A stretch of 37,009 nt of DNA from Clostridia bacterium (GTDB lineage: Bacteria > Bacillota > Clostridia > Christensenellales > Borkfalkiaceae), in NCBI GenBank assembly GCA_029061495.1, contig JAIDRX010000032.1, forward strand, positions 1 through 37,009, written 5' to 3'. Numbering within the stretch: position 1 is the first letter of the stretch; every line of letters begins with the position of its first letter. The notes below the pieces were generated by a model. It saw only the letters and a list, made by a program, of their open reading frames with translations, had not been told where the DNA came from and did not search any database. Position numbers and translations under genes: made by a program. Shown here piece by piece: positions 1 to 8,995 of this stretch.

Positions 1-57
1 CCTTTTCAATGGACGCATATTTAAAAAGCATACCTAAGGAATAGTTAAAAAGATAAA

Positions 58-90
58 GCCGCGCGGCATACGCCGCGCGGCTTATTTTTT
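58..90. terminator. Rho-independent (possibly bidirectional) terminator
   Basis: Perfect 10-bp stem GCCGCGCGGC-ATAC-GCCGCGCGGC followed by TTATTTTTTT; A-rich on the other side. Confidence 0.8.
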
Positions 91-98
91 TATAAAGT

Positions 99-605
99 TT
101 ATTCCTCGCGTTTTTTAGTTTTTATAACGCCTGTCTTTTCAAGTACGAACAGCGTTACAACCGCTACGGTCAGCACCGCCGCGCTTATACCTAATCCCAA
201 CGCAATATCGGTATAAAAGCTATCGTCTTTAAGTTTGGTTATCTTTATATCTTTTATAGTGATTTTAAGCGTAGGAGAATTTGTATTTGCATAACCGTAA
301 TACGAAACTTTATGAGAGTCGGTCTTTTCCGATTTAAATTCGTCCGACAATTCTAACTTCCATCTGTAACTTGTTTCGTTGGAGTAATCACCGTATAAAG
401 TATATTCAACCTTATACTTACCTACCTCTTCTATTTTCAACTCAAAACTGCTATCAAACCACTGCGTTCCGTAACTGTAGCTTTCAAGCTTGTAAGTAAA
501 GCTATCCTCTACGTACTCCGCATTATTTGTTGAACAACCGGCAAACGCAGGGCAGATGCATAACACGCATATAAGCGAGGCTAAAAACAGCTTAAGCTTT
601 TTCAT
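99..605 (-). CDS. Putative lipoprotein with C-terminal TM segment, hypothetical
   Basis: 168-aa ORF with lipoprotein-like signal peptide (CPAFAGCS) and hydrophobic C-terminal segment followed by KTKKREE. Confidence 0.6.
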   Translation of the reverse strand: MKKLKLFLASLICVLCICPAFAGCSTNNAEYVEDSFTYKLESYSYGTQWFDSSFELKIEEVGKYKVEYTLYGDYSNETSYRWKLELSDEFKSEKTDSHKVSYYGYANTNSPTLKITIKDIKITKLKDDSFYTDIALGLGISAAVLTVAVVTLFVLEKTGVIKTKKREE

Positions 606-1077
606 TTGCCTTTACCTCCTTTTTGCCGAAAAGAAACACGCTGTCCAAAATAAAGTAAACGCATATCAACACCGCTGGTATGGCAACCAAAAGCATTTCG
701 TCCATAAGCTCCGCCGCAACCGCATATAAATTTGCGTCAAGCATATCCAACACTGTTTTTCTCAGAACGAACAACAGCGTAATACACGTAACCGCAACGG
801 CAAGCCATATTGCCGCGGAAAGAATTTTTAAAATCCTTCCCTTAGAGAAAAACCCAAGTGCGCTCCCGAGCAGCGCGGGAACAAGCAGACAGCCTACACC
901 AACCGACGACCATTTAACAAACTCAACTATCTTGTTCATATCCGTTTCGGAAGTGAAAATCATAGCGTCCTTTACGATAAATCCGCTTATGAGCAGTGTA
1001 AAAGCCTCGTAAACCTCAATAAGCAGTGCAATACCTAGAATTACCGCAAAGACGTTTTTAACGAACGGTTTATTCAT
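592..1077 (-). CDS. Hypothetical multi-pass membrane protein
   Basis: 161-aa ORF with about four hydrophobic segments; overlaps the start of the 99-605 ORF, suggesting translational coupling. Confidence 0.55.
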   Translation of the reverse strand: MNKPFVKNVFAVILGIALLIEVYEAFTLLISGFIVKDAMIFTSETDMNKIVEFVKWSSVGVGCLLVPALLGSALGFFSKGRILKILSAAIWLAVAVTCITLLFVLRKTVLDMLDANLYAVAAELMDEMLLVAIPAVLICVYFILDSVFLFGKKEVKANEKA

Positions 1078-1135
1078 ATTTCCTCCTTGAATAAATTTAT
1101 TATACTACAAACTTTTTACGTTTTCAATATTATTA

Positions 1136-1167
1136 ACGCGCGGCTTTTAAAAGCCGCGCGTTTTTTA
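1136..1167. terminator. Rho-independent terminator
   Basis: Palindrome ACGCGCGGCTTTTAAAAGCCGCGCGT followed by T-run. Confidence 0.75.
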
Positions 1168-1228
1168 TAAATACGTTAACCTCTTTACTCACGGAAAATT
1201 TGCGTTAAGCAAATTTTCGTGAACTACT

Positions 1229-2944
1229 TTAATACTTTTCGCGTTTGCCGTAAGTGGTATGTAAAAGCTTGTGGGCCTTGTGGCTGTTGGGCTTTTCAAA
1301 ATACTCTTTATACAGCGTTTCGACTGCGGGGTTAGAGTGCGAGGTGCGCATTTTACTTTCCTTATCGTAGTCGTAAAGCGCCTGCGCGCGTACCGCCTTT
1401 AAGTCGATAGAGTTTCTTACTTCGTCGTGAACGTAGGGCTGTCCGCCGCCGTTTATACAGCCGCCGGGGCAAGCCATAATCTCAACGAAGGTATAGTCCT
1501 TCTTACCGCTCTTTATATCCTCTATTACCTTTCTCGCATTGCCGAGGCCGCTTGCAACCGCAACCTTAACGGTAGCGCCGCCTACGTTATACTCCGCCTC
1601 TTTTACGCCCTGCGTTCCGCGCACTTCTTTAAACTCCAAAGGTGCGCCGCTTCCGCCAAGCTTATATGCCGCGGTACGTAATGCCGCTTCCATAACGCCG
1701 CCGGTTGCGCCGAAAATCGCACCCGCGCCGCTCGCCTCGCCGAAGGGCAAGTCGAATGCGGAGTCCTCGACGTTGGCAAAATCGATACCCGCTTCCTTAA
1801 TCATTTTAGCAAGCTCGCGCGTGGTCAAAGCCGCGTCCGTGAAATGTCCGAGCTCGTCGCGCGAAATTTCAAACTTTTTAGCCGTGCAGGGGATAACCGA
1901 TACGACGTATAGATTTTTCGGGTCTATGCCGTGCTTTTCGCAATAGTACGTTTTAAGCACTGCCGAGAACATTTCCTGCGGCGATTTGCAGGAGGATATG
2001 TTGGGTAAAAGCTCGGGATAGTAATGCTCGGCAAACTTTATCCAGCCGGGGCAGCAGCTTGTAAACATGGGCAGCTTGCCGCCGTTTTTAATTCTGTCCA
2101 AAAGCTCGTTCGCCTCCTCCATAATAGTGAGGTCGGCGGTTATATCCATATTGAAGCACTTAACGTCGCCGAGCTGTTTTATGGCGGTAACCATCTTGCC
2201 CTCTACGTTCGTCCCTACGGGAAGCCCGAACGCCTCTCCGAGCGTCGCCCTAACCGACGGAGCGGTAAAGAACACAACCTGCTTTTCGGGATCTACTATC
2301 GCGCCCCAGACGTCGGCAACCGCGCTCTTTTCATACAGCGCTCCTACGGGGCAGGCAACCACGCACTGACCGCAGTTTACGCAAGGCGTATACGCAAGCG
2401 AAACGTCGTACGGCGAGCCGATAACCTTTGCATATCCCCTGTTTTTGGGACCTATCGCGCCGATAGTCTGCTGCTCGCACGCGGCAACACAGCGCGTACA
2501 CATAACGCACTTAGAATTATCTCTTACGACCGAAGCCGACAAATCGTCGATAGGCTTAACGTCGTGGTCTGTGCCGAATTTATCCTCTTCCGCGTTGTAC
2601 TCTAAGGCGAGCTTTTGCAATTCGCAGTTCATAGAGCGAACGCAGCTTAAACACTTCTTTTTATGGGTTGAAAGGATAAGCTCAATTGTTGTCTTTCTCG
2701 ACTTTCTTACCCTCGGCGTATTGGTGCGCACTTCCATTCCTTCCGCAACGGGATAAACGCACGCCGCCACAAGTCCCCTTGCGCCCGTCGCTTCAACGAG
2801 GCACACGCGGCACGAGCCGACGCACTGCACGTCCTTTAAATAGCACAGGGTGGGGATTCTTACGTTGGCGACCTTTGCCGCCTGCAATATAGTCGAACCT
2901 TCCGGCACGCTTACCGGAATACCGTTTATTTTAAGATTAACCAT
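1229..2944 (-). CDS. hndD: NADH/NADP-dependent [FeFe] hydrogenase catalytic subunit (HydA/HndD type)
   Basis: N-terminal 2Fe-2S ferredoxin and 4Fe-4S motifs plus H-cluster motifs TSCCPGW, PCTAKK and MACPGGCINGGGQP. Confidence 0.95.
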   Translation of the reverse strand: MVNLKINGIPVSVPEGSTILQAAKVANVRIPTLCYLKDVQCVGSCRVCLVEATGARGLVAACVYPVAEGMEVRTNTPRVRKSRKTTIELILSTHKKKCLSCVRSMNCELQKLALEYNAEEDKFGTDHDVKPIDDLSASVVRDNSKCVMCTRCVAACEQQTIGAIGPKNRGYAKVIGSPYDVSLAYTPCVNCGQCVVACPVGALYEKSAVADVWGAIVDPEKQVVFFTAPSVRATLGEAFGLPVGTNVEGKMVTAIKQLGDVKCFNMDITADLTIMEEANELLDRIKNGGKLPMFTSCCPGWIKFAEHYYPELLPNISSCKSPQEMFSAVLKTYYCEKHGIDPKNLYVVSVIPCTAKKFEISRDELGHFTDAALTTRELAKMIKEAGIDFANVEDSAFDLPFGEASGAGAIFGATGGVMEAALRTAAYKLGGSGAPLEFKEVRGTQGVKEAEYNVGGATVKVAVASGLGNARKVIEDIKSGKKDYTFVEIMACPGGCINGGGQPYVHDEVRNSIDLKAVRAQALYDYDKESKMRTSHSNPAVETLYKEYFEKPNSHKAHKLLHTTYGKREKY

Positions 2945-2954
2945 GCTCCTCACC

Positions 2955-4847
2955 TCACTTCTTCACTATCGCGCTGAAACGGCAGTGCGCTATACACTGT
3001 CCGCATTTAATGCACTTGCTGGGGTCTATCTCATGCGCACTCTTTACAACGCCCGAAATTGCGTTTGCGGGGCAGTTGCGCGCGCACAGCGTACAGCCGC
3101 GGCATCTGTCGGGTTCTATGTAGTAATTCAAAAGCGATTTGCACACGCCCGCGGGGCACTTCTTTTCATAGATGTGCGCCTTGTATTCGTCGCCGAAGTG
3201 CTCCATTGCCGATAGCACGGGGTTGGGCGCGGACTGACCGAGCGCGCATAAAGAAGACGACTTCATATGCTCTGCAATTTCTTTAATCTTTTCCAAGTCC
3301 TCGGGTTCGCCCTTGCCGTCGGTTATTTTTGTAAGCGTCTCCAAAAGGCGCTTAGTACCTATTCTGCAAGGGGTGCATTTGCCGCAGCTTTCGTCCGCGG
3401 TGAACTCTAAGTAGAACTTAGCTATATCCACCATACAGGTGTCCTCGTCCATGACGATAAGACCGCCCGAGCCCATCATCGAGCCGATAGCGACGAGGTT
3501 GTCGAAGTCCATTGCTATATCGATATATTTTGCGGGAATACAGCCGCCCGAGGGACCGCCCGTCTGCGCGGCTTTAAACTTTTTGTCGTTGGGTATTCCG
3601 CCGCCGATATCGTAAATTATGGTTTTCAGCGTAGTGCCCATAGGAACTTCCACAAGACCTACATTTTTGATTTTTCCGCCTACCGCAAATACCTTGGTGC
3701 CCTTGCTCTTTTCGGTACCGATAGACGAGAACCATTCCGAGCCTTTTAAAATTATAGGCGCAACGCTTGCCCACGTCTCAACGTTGTTTATAAGCGTAGG
3801 CTTTCTGAATATACCGCTTTGTGCGGGGAAGGGGGGCTTGGGGCAGGGTTCGCCGCGCTTGCCCTCAACGCTTGCGATAAGCGCCGTTTCCTCGCCGCAG
3901 ACGAACGCACCCGCGCCGAGACGGACGTGAATGTCGAAGTTAAATCCGCTGCCTAAAATATTGTTTCCTAAAAGCCCGAGCTTTCTTGCCTGTGAAATTG
4001 CTATGTTTAACCTTTCAACGGCTATGGGGTACTCCGCGCGGACGTAAATGTAACCCTCCTGCGCGCCTACCGCAAAGCCCGCTATCGTCATAGCCTCGAG
4101 TACGGTGTGGGGGTCGCCCTCCAGAACCGAGCGGTCCATAAACGCGCCGGGGTCGCCCTCGTCCGCGTTACAGCAAACGTATTTTTTGTCGCCTGCCGCG
4201 TCCTTGGTAAACTGCCATTTAAGACCGGTGGGGAAGCCTGCGCCGCCCCTGCCGCGAAGCCCCGCGGCTTTTATTTCCGCGATAACCTCGTCGGGGGTCA
4301 TAGAGGTCAAAACCTTTGCAAGCGCCTTGTAGTCGCCTGCCGCGATAGCTTCCTCGATGCTTTCCGCCGCGATTACGCCGCAGTTTCTTAAAGCTATACG
4401 CATCTGGTGTTTGTAGAAAGGAATTTCCGCAAACGGAATAACGCTGCCGTCTCTATGAACGGTATCCGCATATAAAAGCTCCTTTACTATTCTGCCGCCT
4501 TTAACAAGGTGCCTTTCGGCAACCGTCTTGGCGTGCTCGGGGGTCATCTGCGAGTAGAACGCACCCTCGGGGTAAACTATCATTATGGGACCGAGTGCGC
4601 AAAGTCCGAAGCAGCCCGTCTTTACTATTAAAACGTCGTCTATTTTCAGCTCTTTAAAGCTCTTTTCAAGCTGTTCGATAACCTGCAGAGAGTGCGAGGA
4701 AGTACAGCCCGTACCGCCGCACACCAAAACCTGCTTTCTGTAGCCCGTGTTCTCGGCAAGCTTTTCAGCCTGTTCGCGCACGATGCGCCTTACGTTTATT
4801 AAATCCGCTTTCTGGGCGGCAATGTTTTCAAGTTCCTGTACTGTCAT
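2955..4847 (-). CDS. hndC: NuoF-like hydrogenase subunit (HydB/HndC type)
   Basis: Thioredoxin-like 2Fe-2S N-terminus, GRGGAGFPTGLKW and NADEGDPGAFMDR flavin/NADH motifs, SCGKCTPCRIG, and two C-terminal 4Fe-4S clusters. Confidence 0.95.
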   Translation of the reverse strand: MTVQELENIAAQKADLINVRRIVREQAEKLAENTGYRKQVLVCGGTGCTSSHSLQVIEQLEKSFKELKIDDVLIVKTGCFGLCALGPIMIVYPEGAFYSQMTPEHAKTVAERHLVKGGRIVKELLYADTVHRDGSVIPFAEIPFYKHQMRIALRNCGVIAAESIEEAIAAGDYKALAKVLTSMTPDEVIAEIKAAGLRGRGGAGFPTGLKWQFTKDAAGDKKYVCCNADEGDPGAFMDRSVLEGDPHTVLEAMTIAGFAVGAQEGYIYVRAEYPIAVERLNIAISQARKLGLLGNNILGSGFNFDIHVRLGAGAFVCGEETALIASVEGKRGEPCPKPPFPAQSGIFRKPTLINNVETWASVAPIILKGSEWFSSIGTEKSKGTKVFAVGGKIKNVGLVEVPMGTTLKTIIYDIGGGIPNDKKFKAAQTGGPSGGCIPAKYIDIAMDFDNLVAIGSMMGSGGLIVMDEDTCMVDIAKFYLEFTADESCGKCTPCRIGTKRLLETLTKITDGKGEPEDLEKIKEIAEHMKSSSLCALGQSAPNPVLSAMEHFGDEYKAHIYEKKCPAGVCKSLLNYYIEPDRCRGCTLCARNCPANAISGVVKSAHEIDPSKCIKCGQCIAHCRFSAIVKK

Positions 4848-4860
4848 TTATTCCGCCTCC

Positions 4861-5349
4861 TTAATCCTTCATGTACTTGTCCAAAATTGTAGGGACGTCC
4901 GCCGCCGTCAATTTTCCGTAGACCTCTCCGTCCACTATCATTACGGGCGCAAGTCCGCACGCGCCAACGCAGCGGCAGCTTTCTATCGAGAACTTTTTAT
5001 CGGGCGTACACTCGCCGCAGGATATTCTCAGCTCCCTCTCGATAGCCTCTAAAATTTTGTCCGAACCCTTTACGTAGCAAGCCGTGCCGAGGCATACGCT
5101 TATCTGGTGCTTGCCCTTAGGGGTGAGCGAAAACTGCGAGTAGAATGTTGCAACGCCGTATACTTCGGCAAGGGGTATTTCAAGCTCCTCGGCTATAACC
5201 GTCTGAACTTCCGCGGGAAGATAGCCGTAAATGTTCTGCGCCTCGTGCAATACGGGCATAAGTGCGCCGGGCTCGTTGCGGTGAGCGTTTATGCAGCTTA
5301 AAAGCTGCGCCATCTGCTCTTCCGTTCCCTCAAAAAGATTTTGTGCCAT
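4861..5349 (-). CDS. hndA: NuoE-like hydrogenase subunit (HydC/HndA type)
   Basis: GVATFYSQFSLTPKGKHQISVCLGTACYVKG and CRCVGACGLAPVM; ATG at 5349 with an AGGAGAG RBS upstream. Confidence 0.93.
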   Translation of the reverse strand: MAQNLFEGTEEQMAQLLSCINAHRNEPGALMPVLHEAQNIYGYLPAEVQTVIAEELEIPLAEVYGVATFYSQFSLTPKGKHQISVCLGTACYVKGSDKILEAIERELRISCGECTPDKKFSIESCRCVGACGLAPVMIVDGEVYGKLTAADVPTILDKYMKD

Positions 5350-5376
5350 TAGTCTCTCCTGTTGATTTTTTGCCGT

Positions 5377-5415
5377 TTTATTAATCAATAAATTAATACT
5401 GATTAATTATAACAC
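5377..5415 (-). promoter_or_regulatory. Promoter region of hnd operon with inverted repeat ATTAATCA-N12-TGATTAAT (possible operator)
   Basis: Minus strand has a TATAAT -10 immediately upstream of a perfect 8-bp inverted repeat. Confidence 0.4.
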
Positions 5416-5487
5416 TTATGAATGAAATATCAAAATGTTTTCGACCTATATTTACAATTTTCGCGCCGTAAAATTATGGAATAGAAA

Positions 5488-5515
5488 AGCGCGCCCTTTC
5501 GGGCGCGCCCTCTTT
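5488..5515. terminator. Rho-independent terminator
   Basis: GCGCGCCCTTTCGGGCGCGC hairpin with flanking T/A runs, directly downstream of the NSS transporter. Confidence 0.65.
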
Positions 5516-7025
5516 ATTGTAAAGACTTTTTGCGCCGTATAAAACGCAACCCCTTCCCCCTGTCTATAAGCTTTATTACAAAGCCCGAGGAAAAGATTAT
5601 AACCGATACAACCCAGCCGAAAATAATCTGCGCCCAGACGGGGTAACTTCCGTAAGACAAATGCTCGACGAAAATAAAGTTGTACAGCCCCCACGCCGTC
5701 AGCGAACAAAGCACTACGGGGCAGATAACTTTAAGCGAAATCAAAAACGCTTTTTTCGGCATTCTTATTCTCTTGGTATAGCGGTTAATTTCGCCGACGA
5801 GGTCTTCCCTCTTTGCGCTTAACCCTAAAAGCAAGCTTTCCGCAACGCCAAGCAAAAGTATGTTAAAGTAGTTTGCAAAGTGGTCGGCAATATCCACTAC
5901 CGCCGCCGCGAGCGGAGTTGCAAACGTAAGGCACACCGCCGCCCCGATAAGACAGATAAAAAGGGCAAGCTTTTTCTTTTTTATTTTGAACTTTTCGGCA
6001 AGGGGATTTGCCGCCGCCTCTATCATTGACACGGCAGACTGCGCCGCCATCATTGCAAGCGAAAAATAGAACAGCACGCCCACTGCCCCGTTCAGCGCGG
6101 GGTGGGAAAGCGAGAACACGCGCGTTATCGCCACGGGGTACACGACGAAAGCGGTAACTATCCCCGACTGTGAAATATCGTTTTGCAGACCGCAGCCGTA
6201 CAGCGTTGTAAACAGCACTACCGACGAGAGAACGGAAACGAAAAAGTCCGCCCCCGCAATAATTAAACTGTCGCGGAATACGTTAGTTCCCTCGGGCAGG
6301 TACGCGCCGTAAGCGGGCATTATCCCGACTAATATAGACAGCGAAAAGAATACCTGCCCAAGCGCGGTAAGCCACAGCTCGCCGTTTGCCAATGCCTTGA
6401 AATCGGGTACGAAAAGCGCGTATAAAGCCTTGCCGCTGTTGGAGTAAGTAAGCCCGCGGATAGCAAAAAACAACAGTAAAACTATGGGTATTATAACCGT
6501 AAATTTTGCCGTTGCCGCAAGCGATTTTGCGCCCCCGCGCAGACAGAAGTACATTACAACCCACGCGGCGATAATGCACCCGCACACGATAGGAGAAAAG
6601 GAATTTCCGTTCAGCACTTCGGTGAAAAAGTACCCCGCCGCGTCGGTGCGCGGATTCTCTGAAGTAGCTTTGCACAGCGGAACAATTTTTATAAGCATAG
6701 CTATTATCCAGCCCAAAAGTCCAGCGTAAATTATAGCGACAATTAAAGAGTTGAAGCACGAAGCCCAGCCGACGGGTTCGGCTTTTTTATTAAGCCGCGC
6801 CATACATTTGGGCGCGCCGCCGCCGACCTTCCTTCCCAGTGCAATTTCCGCGTTTAGTATTGGTACTCCCATAACGAGGAGGGCTATTAAGTATATAAAA
6901 AGGAATGTTCCCCCGCCGTACTTTGCACACAGCCCCGGAAAGCGCAACGCGTTGCCCAGCCCCACCGCCGCGCCTATACTTGCGAGTATAAACCCGCCCC
7001 TTGTTTTAAACTTTTCCTGCGACAT
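5514..7025 (-). CDS. Sodium-dependent neurotransmitter-symporter (SNF/NSS) family transporter
   Basis: RGGFILASIGAAVGLGNALRFPGLCAKYGGGTFLFIYL is a classic NSS TM1 motif; about 11 TM segments. Confidence 0.95.
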   Translation of the reverse strand: MSQEKFKTRGGFILASIGAAVGLGNALRFPGLCAKYGGGTFLFIYLIALLVMGVPILNAEIALGRKVGGGAPKCMARLNKKAEPVGWASCFNSLIVAIIYAGLLGWIIAMLIKIVPLCKATSENPRTDAAGYFFTEVLNGNSFSPIVCGCIIAAWVVMYFCLRGGAKSLAATAKFTVIIPIVLLLFFAIRGLTYSNSGKALYALFVPDFKALANGELWLTALGQVFFSLSILVGIMPAYGAYLPEGTNVFRDSLIIAGADFFVSVLSSVVLFTTLYGCGLQNDISQSGIVTAFVVYPVAITRVFSLSHPALNGAVGVLFYFSLAMMAAQSAVSMIEAAANPLAEKFKIKKKKLALFICLIGAAVCLTFATPLAAAVVDIADHFANYFNILLLGVAESLLLGLSAKREDLVGEINRYTKRIRMPKKAFLISLKVICPVVLCSLTAWGLYNFIFVEHLSYGSYPVWAQIIFGWVVSVIIFSSGFVIKLIDRGKGLRFIRRKKSLQ

Positions 7026-7084
7026 ATATCTAATATATTAAACCGCTGTTGCAAATATTAAAAAGCCGCGCGCGGTTTGCAACG

Positions 7085-7113
7085 TTGAAAAATACAAAAC
7101 AATATGCTATAAT
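7085..7113 (+). promoter_or_regulatory. Array 1 first-cassette promoter
   Basis: TTGAAA-17 bp-TATAAT. Confidence 0.7.
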
Positions 7114-7143
7114 TATTTAAAGGGTAAAAGACTTTAATTTGCT

Positions 7144-7254
7144 TGGCTGCGTACCGGCGGCGACACTGATGCTTCCGGCGCTAATTATCTGTCGGGTATA
7201 GGTAGTGCTTACGGTACGGACAATTTGCTCCTCTTTGCGGTGCGGCCTGCGCTT
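7144..7254 (+). other. Variable cassette A1-1: WLRTGGDTDASGANYLSGIGSAYGTDNLLLFAVRPAL
   Basis: Stop-free 37-codon core between constant flanks. Confidence 0.85.
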
Positions 7255-7335
7255 CAATTTTACCACGCCAAACAGATTTACAAACCTCATACTTTGCGGT
7301 ATAATCAGGCAAAGGGTAAAAGACTTTATTTTGCT

Positions 7336-7446
7336 TGGCTGCGTTCCGCCGATTATTCTTATGCGTACAATGCTGTTTATATTTCGGGCAGCGGGTCCGG
7401 TGATTGGACTATCGCTGCTCGGCGGTTAACGGTGCGGCCTGCGCTT
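7336..7446 (+). other. Variable cassette A1-2: WLRSADYSYAYNAVYISGSGSGDWTIAARRLTVRPAL
   Basis: As A1-1; 111 nt. Confidence 0.85.
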
Positions 7447-7529
7447 TACTTTTACCTCGCCAAAACAGGTTTACAAACCTCATATTTTTGCGGTATAATC
7501 AGGCAAAGGGTAAAAGACTTAAATTTGCT

Positions 7530-7640
7530 TGGCTGCGTTCCGGCTTCACTACTCTTACTGCTTACGGTTCGGGTTATCTTGCGAACAAGAGCGGTGCTTC
7601 TGCTTTAACTTCGCGACTCATAGCGGTGCGGCCTGCGCTT
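7530..7640 (+). other. Variable cassette A1-3: WLRSGFTTLTAYGSGYLANKSGASALTSRLIAVRPAL
   Basis: As A1-1; 111 nt. Confidence 0.85.
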
Positions 7641-7725
7641 CATACTTTTACCTTCGCCAAACAGGTTTACAAACCTCATAACTTTGCGGTATAATTGCCC
7701 AAAGGGTAAAAGACTTCATTTTGCT

Positions 7726-7836
7726 TGGCTGCGTTCCGGCAATAATCGTTATGCGTACTTTGCTTCTTACCTTTGCGGTACGGGAGACTACGACACTCCT
7801 TACCCGGCGCGTCAGTTAGCGGTGCGGCCTGCGCTT
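7726..7836 (+). other. Variable cassette A1-4: WLRSGNNRYAYFASYLCGTGDYDTPYPARQLAVRPAL
   Basis: As A1-1; 111 nt; last cassette before the terminal element. Confidence 0.85.
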
Positions 7837-8045
7837 CACTCACTCCGCAAGTATTATATTTTGGCGGTGGTTTCCCGTATTCGGTTAGTGATTCACAACC
7901 GAACAGATTGATGTGAGTTGAAGGGTCTTTTGTCCGGTTCTTGCAAACTATGCAAGACGAATAAAAGCCCAACCACGGTGTAACGCAAGCAATTAGGCTT
8001 GGTTTACTTCCGTTTCCGAAAGGGGTTGGGCAATACTTTAAAAAT
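7837..8045 (+). ncRNA. Array-terminal structured RNA candidate, copy 1
   Basis: Homologous to 13640-13869 (-) and 18608-18814 (-). Helices: TCTTGC/GCAAGA (7939-7957), GCCCAACC/GGTTGGGC (7967-8031), GTAA-CG-CAAGC-AATTAG-GCTTG-GT-TTAC (7980-8007). Confidence 0.7.
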
Positions 8046-8046
8046 T

Positions 8047-8078
8047 ACGCCGCCGCGCTTTATTAAGCGCGGCGGCGT
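8047..8078. terminator. Hairpin terminator between array 1 and the 8088 ORF
   Basis: ACGCCGCCGCGC-TTTATTAA-GCGCGGCGGCGT. Confidence 0.65.
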
Positions 8079-8087
8079 TCCATATAA

Positions 8088-8369
8088 TCAGTTTAATTTT
8101 TTAAGTTTGTTCAAGCTAAGCTTTGCGGTAATAAATGCGGCGACGACGCCCGCAAGCAAAAGTATCATAGCGCTTTCAAACACGACGAAGCCTATCAGCG
8201 TACCCGCCCTGTTGTCCTTTAAAAAGCCGGTGGCGGAAATTATTATTGCAAACAAAATAAGTGCGGCGGCGACTACTAAAATTGCGATAAAAAGTATTTT
8301 TACAACCTTAACGCAAGTATTCGCGCGCTTTGTAAGTTTTTCGGCCAAAGCCGTTTTATCCTGCTCCAT
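8088..8369 (-). CDS. Hypothetical small membrane protein
   Basis: 93-aa ORF with two hydrophobic segments, RBS (GGAGT) before ATG, located just downstream of rex. Confidence 0.5.
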   Translation of the reverse strand: MEQDKTALAEKLTKRANTCVKVVKILFIAILVVAAALILFAIIISATGFLKDNRAGTLIGFVVFESAMILLLAGVVAAFITAKLSLNKLKKLN

Positions 8370-8379
8370 TTTTACTCCT

Positions 8380-8991
8380 TTAAATCATGCTTGAAAGCAC
8401 TGCAAGGTTCGCCGCAACGTCTATATTGCGCACGACAACTCCATTGCCCGTCCTTATAAGCACGGGGGCAAAATTTAAAATTGCCTTGATTCCGCAACTA
8501 ATAAGCCTGTCCGCAACTTCCTGCGCATACTGCGCGGGGACGCATATCACCGCAAGCTCGGCGCCGAGTTTTTTCACCTCGCTTTCCGCTTGTGCAATGT
8601 CGTAAACAGGTTTATCCGCAACTAAATCGCCTATCTTTTTTTCGTCGCTGTCGAACGCGGCGACAATTTCAATTCCGTAGTTTTTAAATCCGCCGTAGCT
8701 TAAAACAGCCCTGCCCAAAGCTCCCGCGCCGACGAGCACCGCCTTTCTGCTTCCGTTACAGCACAAAAATTCTTCCAATGCGGAAATAAGCTCTTTGACG
8801 AGATACCCCACGCGCGGCCTTCCGACTGCGGCTGTATAAGCCAAATCTTTACGCACGAGAACCTCGCCCATGCCCAAAGCCTCGGCAATGTTACCCGACG
8901 ATATGTACTGCCTGTCATCGGGCAAAGCCTTCAAGTAGTTTAAATATACCGGCAGTCTTTGCAGAGATATAACGGGTATATCCTTATCCAT
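8380..8991 (-). CDS. rex: Redox-sensing transcriptional repressor Rex
   Basis: Winged-helix ISSGNIAEALGMGEVLVRKDLAYTAAVGRPRVGY then Rossmann AVLVGAGALGRAVLSYGGFKNYGIEIVAAFD. Confidence 0.93.
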   Translation of the reverse strand: MDKDIPVISLQRLPVYLNYLKALPDDRQYISSGNIAEALGMGEVLVRKDLAYTAAVGRPRVGYLVKELISALEEFLCCNGSRKAVLVGAGALGRAVLSYGGFKNYGIEIVAAFDSDEKKIGDLVADKPVYDIAQAESEVKKLGAELAVICVPAQYAQEVADRLISCGIKAILNFAPVLIRTGNGVVVRNIDVAANLAVLSSMI

Positions 8992-8995
8992 ATAA

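Larger units (their letters stand above)
7085..8078 (+). repeat. Cassette array 1: promoter, four variable cassettes, conserved terminal RNA element, terminator
   Basis: Four units starting at 7144, 7336, 7530 and 7726 (192-196 bp spacing). Constant blocks AAAGGGTAAAAGACTT...GCTTGGCTGCGT[T/A]CCG and GCGGTGCGGCCTGCGCTT flank a variable core. Confidence 0.93.

Noticed and set aside
1427-2892. Plus-strand ORFs opposite hndD (e.g. 2024-2605)
   Set aside because: Shadow ORFs antisense to a well-supported CDS.
7225-7608. ORF-track CDS 7225-7608, 7404-7694 and 19529-19867 as real genes
   Set aside because: They run through promoters and partial cassettes by chance read-through; they lack start/RBS and shift frame between units.
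7676-7972. Minus-strand ORF MGFYSSCIVCKNRTKD...SEAQAAPL (and similar 13857-14105, 13894-14178, 14090-14290 + ORFs)
   Set aside because: Antisense of the cassette constant blocks; equivalent antisense frame is interrupted by stops in several array 3 cassettes.
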